A stretch of 64,000 bases of DNA. Source: Rhizomys pruinosus (taxonomy: Eukaryota > Chordata > Mammalia > Rodentia > Spalacidae). Numbering within the stretch: the stretch's first letter is position 1; each line of letters begins with the position of its first letter. Position numbers and translations under genes: made by a program. Below, in pieces: positions 47,150 through 58,546 of the stretch. The notes beneath the pieces were generated by a model that was not told where the DNA came from, did not search any database, and saw only the letters and a program-made list of their open reading frames with translations. The stretch covers positions 7,199,785 to 7,263,784 of the forward strand of contig VZQC01007982.1 of NCBI GenBank assembly GCA_009823505.1, written 5' to 3'.

Positions 47150-47700
47150 CTTAAAAAATTGGCACAATGTTTGTACTTATTTATGGGATATAGTATGGTA
47201 ATTTGATGTAATAAAATGTAGCAAATGAATCAGTGCAATTAGCATTTCTATCACTTGGAATATTGTCATTCGTTTATGTTGGGAATCTTCAAATTTTTCA
47301 TTTTTATATTTTTAATTTTATGTATATGAGTGTATTTCCGGTATGTGTGTAAATGTATCCACGTGGTGCCCACGGAGGTCAGGAGATGGCATTGGATCCC
47401 CTGTAATTGGAGTTAAGGATGATTATTAGCCAGCATGTGGGTTTTGGGATTTGAACCCTTGTCTTCTGCAAGAGCAACCAGGGCTCTTAACCACTGAGCT
47501 GTCTCTCTAGCCCTAGGAGTTTTCAAACTATTCTGTAGCTATTTTGAACTGTATAAGTTGTAGTTCCCTTCCTATGCCTCAGAACATTAGAATGACTTCT
47601 AACTAATTGCATTTTAGTACTCCAATCCAAGTCCCTCTATTCTGTCCCTCTCCTTCCTCTCTCTAGCCTCTAGTGACCTGTATTCTGCTCTTCATTTTTT
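47150..47700 (-). mobile_element. Old L1-like 3' sequence split by a B2 (copy 1)
   Basis: atgaatcagtgcaattagca, tttctatcacttggaatatt, tttatgttgggaatcttcaa and, after the SINE, ctattctgtagctattttga resemble an old mammalian L1 3'-end sequence. Family and orientation are tentative. Confidence 0.45.
47299..47514 (-). mobile_element. B2-class SINE (copy 1)
   Basis: ttttatgtatatgagtgtat, gatcccctgtaattggagtt, ttaaccactgagctgtctct. Single-motif and moderately diverged. Confidence 0.9.
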
Positions 47701-47721
47701 AGTGATCATTTTTTAATTTAT

Positions 47722-47921
47722 TTTATTTTTATTCATTTGTTTATTTTTTTAATTTTATTTATTTATTTTGTATGTGTTTGAATGTACTGTCTGCATGTAG
47801 GTCTGTGCACCCGTGTCGTGCAATGCCGCGGAGGTCAGAAGAGGGTCTCGGATTCCCCTGGAACTGGAGTTCTCCTGGAATTGGAGTTACAGACGGTTCT
47901 CAGCCGCCATGTGGGTGCTGG
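47722..47921 (-). mobile_element. B2-class SINE, head missing, doubled-motif subfamily (copy 1)
   Basis: Long T/A-rich tail complement, gtctgtgcacccgtgtcgtg, doubled motif (tggaactggagttctcc, tggaattggagttacag), then a stop at gccatgtgggtgctgg where the A/B-box head should follow. Either 5' truncated at insertion or deleted later. Confidence 0.92.
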
Positions 47922-48226
47922 AACAAACTCTGAGAATGTGCAACATCTGTCTTTCTGTGGCAGCCATCTTGGTGTAACTGTTCACTTCCTGCAAATCTTT
48001 GCCCATGATTTCTCATATGTCTTTTCTGACTATTCCTTTCAGTGCTCTGACTTCTTATCCTCCTGATGATTTCACTCTTTCTTGAGTCTTTTTCTGATAA
48101 CATGATATACTCAAGAATCTTATCAGGTTTATCATTACCTCTTTATTCTCACCTTGAATAAAATTAAGATGACGGGCTTTTTCATGCTAAAATTTTATTC
48201 TGAATAGAGCATAGGATGGTGTGGTG

Positions 48227-48572
48227 GTTTGAATGAGAATGTCCCCTATAAGCTCCAAGTGTTTGAATATTTGGCCCCAGTTAGTGGCAGTGTTTGAGGT
48301 GTTTAGGAGGTGTGTCCTTACTGGGGGAAGCTTGTCGTCGGGTGTGGGTTTGAGAGTTCCTAGCCTTGCCTCATTCCCAGTGTGTCTTGTTTCCTGTGCC
48401 TGCTTGAAGATGTGAGTGCTCAGTTTTCTGCTCTGGCTATGCGCTGCCTTGTCTACACCAACATCCAGTAGGATGGAATTATCCAATGGGAGCAGTAAAC
48501 CCAATGAAGTCTTCCTTCTATAAGCTGCTTTGGTCTTGGTATTTTACCATAGCAGCAGAAAGGTAACTAATC
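48227..48572 (+). mobile_element. MaLR (MT-like) solo LTR (copy 1)
   Basis: Begins tggtttgaatgagaatgtcc at 48229 and passes tgtttgaatatttggcccca, gtctacaccaacatccagta and ggtattttaccatagcagca to an end near gtaactaatcca. No internal viral sequence. The same family lies inverted at 57692. Confidence 0.75.
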
Positions 48573-48601
48573 CAGGTGTCATGGTTAAAAATGACATGGT
48601 A

Positions 48602-48769
48602 GAGCTGGGTGTGGTGGCACACACATTTAATCCTAGCACTTGGGAGGCAGAGACAGGCAGATCACTGTAAGATTCAAGCCATCCTGTCATGGTCTCTTTT
48701 TAGTGAATTCCAGGCCAGTTTGGGCTGCATAGTGAGACCCTGTCTCAAAAAAAAAAAAAAAAAAAAAAA
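48602..48769 (+). mobile_element. B1 SINE with an insertion in its middle (copy 1)
   Basis: gagctgggtgtggtggcaca, tttaatcctagcacttggga, then an unusual stretch (atcctgtcatggtctctttt) between the halves, then ttccaggccagtttgggctg, gaccctgtctcaaa and a long A tail. Confidence 0.9.
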
Positions 48770-50188
48770 GAAAAACCAAAAAAACCCCAAACAATGAGAA
48801 AAGATACTGAGTCCCAAATTGCCTATTTTGACTTCCCGGTGCTGTTCAGGGGCGTTTATGCTTTGTACAATTGATGGATCTCATGTTTTACATCTCAGTC
48901 TTCTTAATCGCACTGGAAAAAGCAATCTACCTCTGTAAGTATCAATAACTTGCTTATGTTAAAACTCCAGGTTGACTCATTTCCAGGGATATTGAAGTTG
49001 CCAATCTCTATCAGAATACTTTCCAACAAAAGACAGAAGCTTTTTTTGATTTTTATAAAAACAGTGCTTAAATTTAGGGAGAGGCTGGGTTTCTTTTGAA
49101 AGATCACTGCCGAGCAGTCATGGTAATGTCAGGCCATTTCATGCTTTGTTTAAGCAGTTCCTATTTTGTTAACCTCCACTCTAGAGCTTTCCTCTTCCTT
49201 CTCTCGCTATGTCTTCTGATTGACTAAAACCAGGCTGGCAGCTGCTGTGATGGCGCCGAAATCTTTATTAATCCTTTCCACTCTTCATTCTTCTCATGCT
49301 TGCCATTTTCATTTTGTGCTGAGATATTTTAATGAGTTTCTGAGTGATTGTTTTTCATTTTTCCTAATTTCCCTCTTCGGGTCGCTAAATTAGAGGAAAG
49401 CATTTAAGCAAAGGGGAACGGAAACAAAAAGTATCATTAGCGCTAGGAACTGCTGAAGTCACAGCTATTAGGATTGTGATATGCCTCTTGACTAGAAGTG
49501 TGGGAAAAGATGCTTCCAGATGGAAGGGTTAATTACTAGATGTAGGCTTCAAAGGAGACAGGGCAACTTAGAAGATCCATTTATCAACAGTGGTGAAGCC
49601 CATAGTTGGTCCTCTATCCCTTTTCGCAATGACTAAATCCCTTCTGGAATGTATTAGGTGGCAGAAACAATTACACAAATCCTGATGGGCTAACCTTCTA
49701 AGGGGGTGTGCCATCAAATTCATTATAAAGCCGACTTCTAAAAACATAATGGCAGAGTTTCCATTTTTAAAATGAGGAGATAAACAGCAAGTATTTATAA
49801 CTTGGTATGTTTTTAATATTTACTTAGTCTCTATTATTCTGTGGCCACTCAAGGCATCTGAGTTTCTTCCCACTCGAGAAATAAATCTAGATGGAAACTT
49901 TAATGTTTTGGGGACACAAAGTGCCAACCCGATAAAATCATTGTAGAATCATAAAACGTTGCCAAATTCCAGTTTTTAGGTACCCAAACTAATGTGGTTC
50001 CATCATAGGAAGTTACTGGTGAAGCAGTGAGTGTTCTCCTTAGGCATATCACAGATGGAATTATAGCCAGTCTGTCACCTGTCGTCACTGTCTGGGTGTT
50101 TTCAGGTTCTTGGTGCCTTGTTCAAAGCACTAGAAAAGATACACTCATACAAAGTGAAGCAGCAAAAAGTTTGGTTAAAAGCAAATTA

Positions 50189-50355
50189 GCTGGCGTGGTG
50201 GCACACACGCTTTAATCCTAGCACTTGGGAGGCAGAGGCAGGGGGATTTTTGTGAGTTCAAGGCCAAGGCCGCCTGCGTCTACAGAGTGAGTTCTAGGCA
50301 CAGCTGGGCCTACAGGGAGGGGACCCTGTCCAAAAAGACTTAAAAAAAAAAAAAA
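50189..50355 (+). mobile_element. B1 SINE (copy 2), indel-rich
   Basis: Counterpart of 42172-42333. Differences include loss of gg in agctggcgtgg, an extra ca in cacacacg, a duplicated caaggc and extra bases in cagggaggggaccctg. These look like raw-read errors. Confidence 0.93.
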
Positions 50356-50821
50356 GGGAGTAATAGTGCAATTTGGGACTCATTCCCAGGAAAGGTAGCA
50401 GGCTACGTGAGCCAAGGCACCCAAGGGCCCCTGTTACTGTTTTGGGCCCTAAGAAGAAGTTGCCTGCTAGTATGTAAGCTTCTCTCTATTGTGGGTGTCC
50501 TTTCCTATGATACATCTAATTTTAATAATATGTACCCCAGACATGCTTAGGTCTAAGAGGTAAAATAGGGGAATGTTTCCCCAAAAGTGTCACTCAGAAG
50601 AACATTGCATGCATCCTGAATAGTCCTAGGCCCTTTGTCTCCTGATTTTGGATGCATGGGGGAGCAATGTTTAGTAGGAATGAGGTGTTAGTGAAGGGGA
50701 GTAACTATCCTTTGTGTGAAATGGGTTATACATGCACTTGATGCAGGTTTGGGGGGTTCCGGGCTGCTAGGTGCATTGTTAGGACAGGGACAATTGTTGT
50801 TCATAGAGTACAGCAGGTGTA

Positions 50822-50938
50822 TTCCAACACTCCGGGATGATCGGAAGGCAGGAGGACTGCTGTGAGTTCAAGGCTAGTTGGGTATGAACAGGAAGACTGT
50901 ACCAAAACAAGCAAACAAAAAAAAAATAAAAAAAAAGA
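50822..50938 (+). mobile_element. B1 SINE fragment (copy 2), indel-rich
   Basis: Counterpart of 42783-42902, with changed homopolymers and bases (cactccgggatgatcggaag against cactcaggatgctgagg). Confidence 0.85.
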
Positions 50939-51029
50939 CTTTTGGGGGGGGGGAAGATGGAAGCCTCTCGGTATTGCATTAAAATCTTTAGCTTTCACAT
51001 GCAAACAAATATCTTCCGTTCCGGCTCTT

Positions 51030-51178
51030 TAAGTCCCAGCACCTCAGGAGGCAGAAGAGGTGTGATCTCTGTGAGTTCAACGCCCAGCCTGGTCTACAGA
51101 ATGAGCTCCGGACAGCGGGACTAAGGGAGAACCCTGTCCCTTAAAAGTAAAAAAAAAAAAAAAAAAAAGAAAGAAAAA
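51030..51178 (+). mobile_element. B1 SINE, 5' truncated (copy 2), indel-rich
   Basis: Counterpart of 42984-43127 with several small indels and a longer A tract. Confidence 0.9.
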
Positions 51179-51452
51179 AGAATATCACAAATCAATTGAC
51201 GGGGACAAAGTGAGGAGTCTCAGTAAGTCCTCAAATTTGTGTGTAGGCAGTATCAAATGTGTTCTATTTTTGTTATGTAAACAACTTCAGTTGACTTCAC
51301 TCTCCTATGAGAGATTGTTCTTTGTGTGTGATTGTGTGTGTGTAAGGTGTGTGTATTAAAAAGCGTTGTCCCATATATACGAATATATGAATTTATATGG
51401 ATGTCGCCTTTGTCAAGCATGCCCTAAGCAGGCATTTAAAAAGAGGAGATGT

Positions 51453-51699
51453 GGGCTGGAGCAGATGGCCTAGTGGTTAAGAGTGCCGACTGCTTCCTGC
51501 AGAGGACCCGGTGTCCAATCCCCAGGCACCCACTGGCGGCCGAGAGCCATCCTGAAACTCCAATTCCAGGAGAAACTCTAGTTCCAGGGAGGATCCAACA
51601 CCCTCTTCTGACCTCCACAAGCATTGGCACGTCAGGGTGCACAGACTTCACATGCCATAGACATACATTCATACACATGATGGAAATTAAATAAAATAA
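51453..51699 (+). mobile_element. B2-class SINE, doubled-motif subfamily (copy 2), indel-rich
   Basis: Counterpart of 43396-43630. Extra single bases occur in gagcagatgg, tgcttcctgcagagg, cccggtgtccaat and cccaggcacccac. The doubled motif is still visible. Confidence 0.94.
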
Positions 51700-52120
51700 A
51701 AAAAGAGGAGATGTTGGAAAGAAATAATTAGAATATGTAGAAATCAGGCCAGTATTGGAAAGAAATATTGTGATGTCAGAGATAAAGGATAAGATGTCTG
51801 AGAAAAATCAAAACAATGACCAATGAGCTCATTACCAGGACCTCTTATTTTTGACTAAATTACTGCTTTCTACATTCTGTTTGCTAGATTTTTGTGTTTT
51901 TCTTTTAGAGAAAAAGATATGAATGATAGCTCTTCAAAACCCAGAGGATCTTTGCATGTTTATGACCTAGACATGGTTTTGTAATAAAATTCCATTGTAA
52001 GTGTACACATTTGTTTTCTCTCATAGACTGTCAATCATCAGGGCAGAGCTCGTTCCTAGTTTCTTTGTCTCTGTATGCCTAGAGAGTAGTATGGTATGTT
52101 TGATAGTATAAGAATTTAAT

Positions 52121-52322
52121 GGGGGCTGGAAGATGGCTCAGGGGTTAAGAGACTTGTGCTCTTGAACAGGGATGGCGGTTTCAGTTCCAGCACCCACCCT
52201 TACAACTGTCTGTAACTCCAGTGTCAGAGATCTGATGCCCCTTCTGGCTCTGTAGGTACTATATGCATGTGATAAGCTTCAAATATGCAGGCAAAACCAC
52301 TCATGTACATAAAAACTATTAA
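52121..52322 (+). mobile_element. B2-class SINE (copy 2), indel-rich
   Basis: Counterpart of 44055-44261. Bases are lost in gctggaagatggc and gagacttgtgctcttg relative to copy 1. Confidence 0.9.
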
Positions 52323-54314
52323 AGACATACACGTTTGGTAATTTTATCAGTTATGGATAATTGTGTGCAAAATAGAACATTTGCCTTTAACTGTAGTTGC
52401 TCTACTTTAGGTTGAATTTCATCACATCTGTCCAATTTAAAATTATTTATATGAGAAACCATTTAAGCTTTAAGAGTGGACACATTGATCCTGTGCCTGA
52501 AATAAAGATTAAGTAATTCAAGTGATGGGACATCTGTAATGAGTTACACTTGAATTTGAACCACAGGCAGTACACCTTGTCCCCAGACTAGCAACTTGAA
52601 AGCCTATATCTTATAGTAATATCTACTTAAAATACAATTTTCTCAAGTATATTGAAGTGAGAATGTGAATAACTTTAAATCTTTTGTCATTGCAACACCC
52701 TTGAATGGCTTGTGATAAGAACGCCGTGATGCTTCATTTCTGTATCTTTGGATAAGTTTGGTAGTATCTGGATTTATGCTGTGGAACACGATGATATTTT
52801 GTCATCTGGTGCCATCAGTGGTATCTAGGTTGGTAAGCCCAGATCAGGTGCCTCAATCCTAGAGAGGGTAAGGGCTATCTGTGGGTCAGATATGAAGCAT
52901 TCTGGAAATTATAGAGAATCAGTTCATTCCTGAAATGTTTCAGAAATAGCAGTCAGGAATCCAGTGATCTCTAGGAAATGCGGAAGGGCAACAGACAGAT
53001 GGTAGCTCAGTGCTCCTGGACCAGGGCTCTTATATAAGACCTGGTGAGATGGGATGCTATCCCAGGCTGGCCAGACTGTGCTCTGAGGAAGCAGGAAATT
53101 GCGAGCATCTGGCTGAGGTGATGAATGTGTGGGGAGGAGAAAATAGAAGCTTCTGGATGGCACATTGTGAAGCACAGGTGCTACCAAATACATTATCACC
53201 CAAACCTGAACATTTGAAGCTAAGTATGTACAGAGCTTTGGCACTTGACATATGGTGTTTCAAATATAAAAGTTACAGACCATCTGTCACAGACCGTGGG
53301 ACTTGTCTTTGAAAAGATTGCTGAAGATTGGAGAACCTGCTCCATTTTCACACCCATAAGTGACTAGACCATCAATACTTATTAGCTGAGTAGTCAGGGA
53401 TATAGGCTTGGATACTGTGGTTGTGAAAATGTAGAAAATATGGTTTTTTCTTTCAAACCCAAGGTACAACAAATATGGAAGGGCAGGCAACATGCATGGA
53501 TTTAGGTTTGCTCTGCTCTTGAGATTTAAAGTCCATCATCATAATGATTCTGGTGCATTTACCACAAAATCCCTCCTCCTTCTTGGCTTCTTCTTACTTA
53601 GTGCTGGCAAAGACAGATAAATAGAATCTCTGCCTTTTAAAGCCTGTACCCATGCAACTGAGTATCTCTAGAGGAAAACCATGATATTGTATGCGTGTAT
53701 AGATTCATGGCTGCACTTCTCAGGTGGGTTCTTTATGTAGCCAGGCTACATAAATGTCTGTGGTGCATAACATCTGGAAGGAAGGACTGTCCCACATTCT
53801 CTGCCACGCTCCTATGATCTCATTCTCAGGTAAGATGACTGAAGCAGTTGGGGTAGATTTTCCAGACATTCACATTCCATTTACTTCCCTACTAATGCTT
53901 AGACTCACACCTCTGCTTCCTTGCCTGTTCCTGTATAAAGGATCTTTGCTTCTATCTAAAGGTAGCTTGTTCACAAGATTTATCTCTTCCTGCCTATTCA
54001 AAGATATTGACCTAGTAGGACTTCCTTTCTTCTGCATTGAGCCCTCCTTTCTTCACCAGTGATTGCCACCAGCCTTTAAATATGCTATTCATATTTTTCC
54101 CCAAACAAAACACAAAACTACTGATTCTATTCTCCTCCATAGCTAATATATTTCTTTATTTTTATTTTTATAAAATTTACTCTTTCTAACTTTTTCTGTT
54201 AATTATTAAGCATTCCAATTGTTTTTTGTTGTGTTTGTTTGTTTGTTTTTAGAAACTTCCTCCTAAGGCCAACCAGATCGAACAGCTTGGCAAGTGAACC
54301 CCCAGCCTTCCAAC

Positions 54315-54417
54315 CAGACTGACTCAAGCCAAGAATCATCAAGTGAATGGAAGCATTTTCTCATTCCCTGCCCCTTCCCATGTCTCATTCACTTGATTCT
54401 TGGCTTGAGTCAGTCTG
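54315..54417. repeat. Long imperfect inverted repeat (hairpin), copy 2
   Basis: Arms 54315-54349 and 54386-54417, identical to the hairpin of copy 1 including the 3-base bulge. Confidence 0.93.
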
Positions 54418-55344
54418 TAGGTCTGTTGCCTTCCCTGTTTTATTTCTTCTGGTTTTCACAGGCTCTTGACACTGCACAGCCCTAGAGCTTGGAACTTGGT
54501 CTTCTCTGAGTTTACAAAGATATTTGGTGACTTTTATTTAGATCTTCAGCTTTAAATAATGGCTTACGTGATAACTCTTTAACTTTATACTCTTATCCTC
54601 AGAACTCTTCCCTTAAATCTCATGACCTATTCAGCATTTCAGCTTGTGTGAAAGAAACCAAACTCCTGAGTTTATTCCACAGTTCCCCTGCCCTCCCCCC
54701 CCAGTTTATTTGAGCGTAGTACTGCCCACAGTTGATGGTACTTTGTTTATCTTAGTTGCAATATTACCTGGTAGACATTAGAATTTTTTTCTTCTCTCAA
54801 CACTGCATCAAACAGAAAACTTCCAAGTAAGAGTTTCCAAGTATTTCTTCTCAGTCTACTGTAAACCCTACGCCTCCCTAGTGAGCTACATCACTTCGTA
54901 CCTGAGTTACCAGAAAATCTTCCTAAATGGTCTGCTTCCTTCTTTGTCAAACAGACCATTTCCAATCCATCAACTGAGTCATCTTATTAAAGTCAGGTAT
55001 GATAGCTATTCTTCTCAGAGCCCCATCTCGGAACAAAAGCCAGTCAGAAGGTCCAACGAAACCTGCACCCTCTCGTTCCTGAGCCCTCTCTTCCTAGTCT
55101 TCCTCTTATCACTCCTGAAACACACGGGCCACTCATTGTCCCCTAGACCTCCTGCACCTTCCGCATTCTGCCTGGAATGCTCTTCCCTCAGGTGCCATCT
55201 TAAAAAATTGGCACAATGTTTGTACTTATTTATGGATATATCGTAAGGTAATATTTGATGTAATAAATGTAGCAAATGAATCAGTGCAATTAGCATTTCT
55301 ATCACTTGGAATATTGTCATTCTTTATGTTGGGAACTTCAAATT

Positions 55345-55562
55345 TTTCATTTTTAATATTTTTAATTTTATGTATATGAGTGTATTTCCGGTATGTGTGT
55401 AAATGTATCCACGTGGTGCCCACGGAGGTCAGGAGATGGCATTGGATCCCCTGTAATTGGAGTTAAGGATGATTATTAGCCAGCATGTGGGTTTTGGGAT
55501 TTGAACCCTTGTCTTTTGCAAGAGCACCAGGCTCTTAACCACTGAGCCGTCTCTCTAGCCCT
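55345..55562 (-). mobile_element. B2-class SINE (copy 2)
   Basis: Counterpart of 47299-47514, with few differences (for example agagcaccaggctc against agagcaaccagggctc). Confidence 0.9.
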
Positions 55563-55774
55563 AGAGTTTTTCAAACTATTCTGTAGCTATTTTGAACTGT
55601 ATAAGTTGTAGTTCCCTTCCTATGCCTCAGAACATTAGAATGACTTCTAACTAATTGCATTTTAGTACTCCAATCCAAGTCCCTCTATTCTGTCCCTCTC
55701 CTTCCTCTCTCTAGCCTCTAGTGACCTGTATCTCTCTTTCATTTTTTAGTGATCATTTTTTAATTTTTTATTTT

Positions 55775-55955
55775 ATTAAGTTTTTTAATTTTTATTTATT
55801 ATTTTGTATGTGTTTGAATGTACTGTCTGCATGGAGTCTGGGCACCCGTGGTCGTGCAATGCCGCGGAGGTCAGAAGAGGGTCTCGGATTCCCCTGGAAC
55901 TGGAGTTTCTCGGAATTGGAGTTACAGAGGTTCTCAGCCGCCATGTGGGTGCTGG
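55775..55955 (-). mobile_element. B2-class SINE, head missing (copy 2), indel-rich
   Basis: Counterpart of 47722-47921; the tail is shorter and the doubled motif has lost bases (gtttctcggaattgg). Confidence 0.9.
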
Positions 55956-56254
55956 AACAAACTCTGAGAATGTGCAACATCTGTCTTTCTGTGGCAGCCA
56001 TCTTGGTGTAACTGTTCACTTCCTGCAAATCTTTGCCCATGATTTCTCATATGTCTTTTCTGACTATTCCTTTCAGTGCTCTGACTTCTTATCCTCCTGA
56101 TGATTTCACTCTTTCTTGAGTCTTTTTCTGATAACATGATATACTCAAGAATCTTATCAGGTTTATCATTACCTCTTTATTCTCACCTTGAATAAAATTA
56201 AGATGACGGGCTTTTTCATGCTAAAATTTTATTCTGAATAGAGCATAGGATGGT

Positions 56255-56605
56255 GTTGGGTTTGAATGAGAATGTCCCCTATAAGCTCCAAGTGTTTTGA
56301 ATATTTGGCCCCAGTTAGTGGCAGTGTTTGAGGTGTTTAGGAGGTGTGTCCTTACTGGGGGAAGCTTGTCGTCGGGTGTGGGTTTGAGAGTTCCTAGCCT
56401 TGCTCATTCCCAGTGTGTCTTGTTTCCTGTGCCTGCTTGAAGATGTGAGTGCTCAGTTTTCTGCTCTGGCTATGCGCTGCCTTGTCTACACCAACATCCA
56501 GTAGGATGGAATTATCCAATGGGAGCAGTAACCCAATGAAGTCTTCCTTCTATAAGGCTGCCTTGGTCTGGTATTTTACCATAGCAGCAGAAAGGTAACT
56601 AATCC
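56255..56605 (+). mobile_element. MaLR (MT-like) solo LTR (copy 2)
   Basis: Counterpart of 48227-48572 with a few single-base indels (for example gtgttgggtttgaatg against gtgtggtggtttgaatg). Confidence 0.75.
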
Positions 56606-56631
56606 AGGTGTCATGGTTAAAATGACATGGT

Positions 56632-56803
56632 AGAGCTGGGTGTGGGTGGGGCAACACACATTTAATCCTAGCACTTGGAGGCAGAGACAGGCAGATCACT
56701 GTAAGATTCAAGCCATCCTGTCATGGTCTCTTTTTAGTGAATTCCAGGCCAGTTTGGGCTGATAGGGAGACCCTGTCTCAAAAAAAAAAAAAAAAAAAAA
56801 AAA
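56632..56803 (+). mobile_element. B1 SINE with insertion (copy 2), indel-rich
   Basis: Counterpart of 48602-48769, including the same unusual central stretch. Extra and lost bases are seen in gtgtgggtggggcaac. Confidence 0.9.
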
Positions 56804-56920
56804 GAAAAACCAAAAAAACCCCAAACAATAGAAAGATACTGAGTCCAAAATTGCCATTTTGACTTCCCAGTGCTGTTCAGGGGCGTTTATACTTTGTACA
56901 ATTGATGTATCTCATGTTTT

Positions 56921-57544
56921 TAGATCTTTATTTGGTGTGTTTATGTATTTAATAAATATTGAGTGAGTGAATGAATAGAGCAGTCTCTGAGGTCATCATA
57001 TAGTGTTACAGTTATCTGAGTACTTCTTTGCCTCTCTTCTTTCTCTTTAGTCTACCTCCCAAAAGGCCATAATCATGTATCCTAGATGGATGTAGGGATG
57101 GAAAATTATGGGCCTCCTATTTCATGTGTACTATTGTAATAGTGACTGTGTTTTAAAAGACGTCCTAAAATTATTTGATCTTGCACATTTTGGATTGATT
57201 ATAGCATGTTCTGTGTGCTGGGAATCTTCCTGGAAGCCTTGGAATTGTAGATTTTCACAAAGAGCAGGCCCGGTAAAGGTAGAAACTCTGGAAATTCCAA
57301 ATACACAGGGTCAGGTGCTAGAAATCATCTTGTAGAAAGTTGGAAGTTGAAAACATGTATAGGAATATAAATATGAATGTACTTGAGGCTTTCTGTAAAG
57401 AGCTCTTTGGAGGTACTAAACACTAGATTTTAGCATCTTGTCTGTAGATCGTAAACTTTAGTTCCCCAAAGATCTTCATATTAATTGATTTTCAAGGTTA
57501 AGAATATTCAAATTGCTGAGTGAACTTTGGAAGACACATTATTG
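56921..57544. other. Single-copy right flank of the duplication
   Basis: AT-rich; no repeat recognised. The ORF at 57108-57335 has no domain. Confidence 0.4.
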
Positions 57545-58226
57545 TTATCTGTGTGTGTGTGTGTGTGTGTGTGTGTACACACAAGCACAGTGTTCCTGTG
57601 TGATCAGTGTGTGGAACTGAGAAGATAACCTCAGGTGTCATTCTCGGGTGCCATCTGCTTGTTTTTGAGACAGGCTCTCTTACTGGGCTGGTGTATTAGT
57701 TACTTTTGTGTTGCTGTGATAAAACACTGTACCCAAGGGGACTTGTAAAGGGAAGAGCTTCTTTAGTTTATGGCAAGAGCCCATGGTGGCAGGGAGGCAT
57801 GGCGGTGGAGGTGGCTTGAACAACAGGAGCAGAAGTTAAACACTCACATATTTAAGCAGGCACAGGAAGCAGAGAGCAAATGCTTAAGAACTCTCTAAGC
57901 CCACTCCCAGTGATGTGCTTCTCCCAGCAGGGCTACACTTTCTAAATGTGGCCTCCCAAACAGCGCCACCAACTGGGGACAAAATGTCTAAATACTCGGA
58001 GCCTGTGGGAGATAATCTCATTCAAACCACCATACCTGGAATTTGCTGAGTAGCTGGGGATTGCTGGCCCACAAGCCCTAGCAATCCTCCTGTGTCTGTC
58101 TTTCCAGCACTGAGATTATAAGTATGCACCACTACACCCAGGATTTTATAAGGGTTCTGGGCCTTGAACTCATATCCTAGTGTTTGTAAGGCAAACCCTT
58201 TACAAAACTGAGCTATCTCCCAGCCC
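57545..58226 (-). mobile_element. B4-class SINE split by an LTR
   Basis: 57545-57691 has (TG)n (57552-57575) and the B1-like end (gtttttgagacaggctctct). 58037-58226 has the B1-like rest (gctggcccacaagccctagc) and the ID-like head (gtaaggcaaaccctttacaa, gagctatctcccagccc). The LTR at 57692-58036 lies exactly between them. Confidence 0.85.
57692..58036 (-). mobile_element. MaLR (MT-like) LTR inserted in the B4
   Basis: tgtattagttacttttgtgt, tgctgtgataaaacactgta, cagcgccaccaactggggac and gataatctcattcaaaccac are the reverse complement of the LTR family at 48227. Nearly full length. Confidence 0.78.
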
Positions 58227-58546
58227 CACTATTTTTAATAAGATACAGGAGTCTTGATTTTTTTTCCCTTTCTGTGCATAAAGATAGATAGAGGCATGAT
58301 TTATGTTTGGGAAATTTATTTTTGATAGTGATAGATAAGAATATAGAAAAATATCAACTATTCTCTCATTGTTAAATAGACGTAGCCTCTACTACATATT
58401 AAGGTGGGGGAGATGTTTTCTTGACCCCCCCCCAAACACCCAACAATAAAAATGCAGTGGTTGGGTGTTGGGAGGTACAGTTTCCATGGAAATTCAGTTT
58501 GTATAATGAGTTGTGATTTTCAGCAGGCTGGTTTGACTGTTTGGGT

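Larger units (their letters stand above)
40871..48887 (+). repeat. Tandem duplication, copy 1 (8017 bp)
   Basis: From ttacatctcagtcttcttaa (40871) the sequence matches that from 48888 onward almost base for base, with the same order of SINEs, LTR and unique segments. Copy 1 looks clean: its SINEs have intact motifs and its homopolymers are plausible. No coding gene is recognised; the ORFs conserved between copies (for example 44947-45249 and 53010-53312) are identical only because the DNA is. Confidence 0.97.
48888..56920 (+). repeat. Tandem duplication, copy 2 (about 8033 bp)
   Basis: Same order as copy 1. The offset to copy 1 is 8017 at the start, 8014 through the unique block to about 50190, about 8055 after the B1 cluster (51206), 8063 near 52924, 8061 near 53754, 8059 near 54294, 8034 near 55934 and 8033 at the end. 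Length differences are therefore concentrated in SINE- and homopolymer-rich parts. Annotated elements of copy 1 recur at 50189-50355, 50822-50938 and 51030-51178 (B1), 51453-51699, 52121-52322, 55345-55562 and 55775-55955 (B2), 56255-56605 (LTR) and 56632-56803 (B1). Confidence 0.96.

Noticed and set aside
42172..51178. Regularly repeated short elements that could suggest an array
   Set aside because: They are dispersed B1 and B2 SINEs with A tails and target-site duplications. There is no regular spacer, so this is not a CRISPR-like array.
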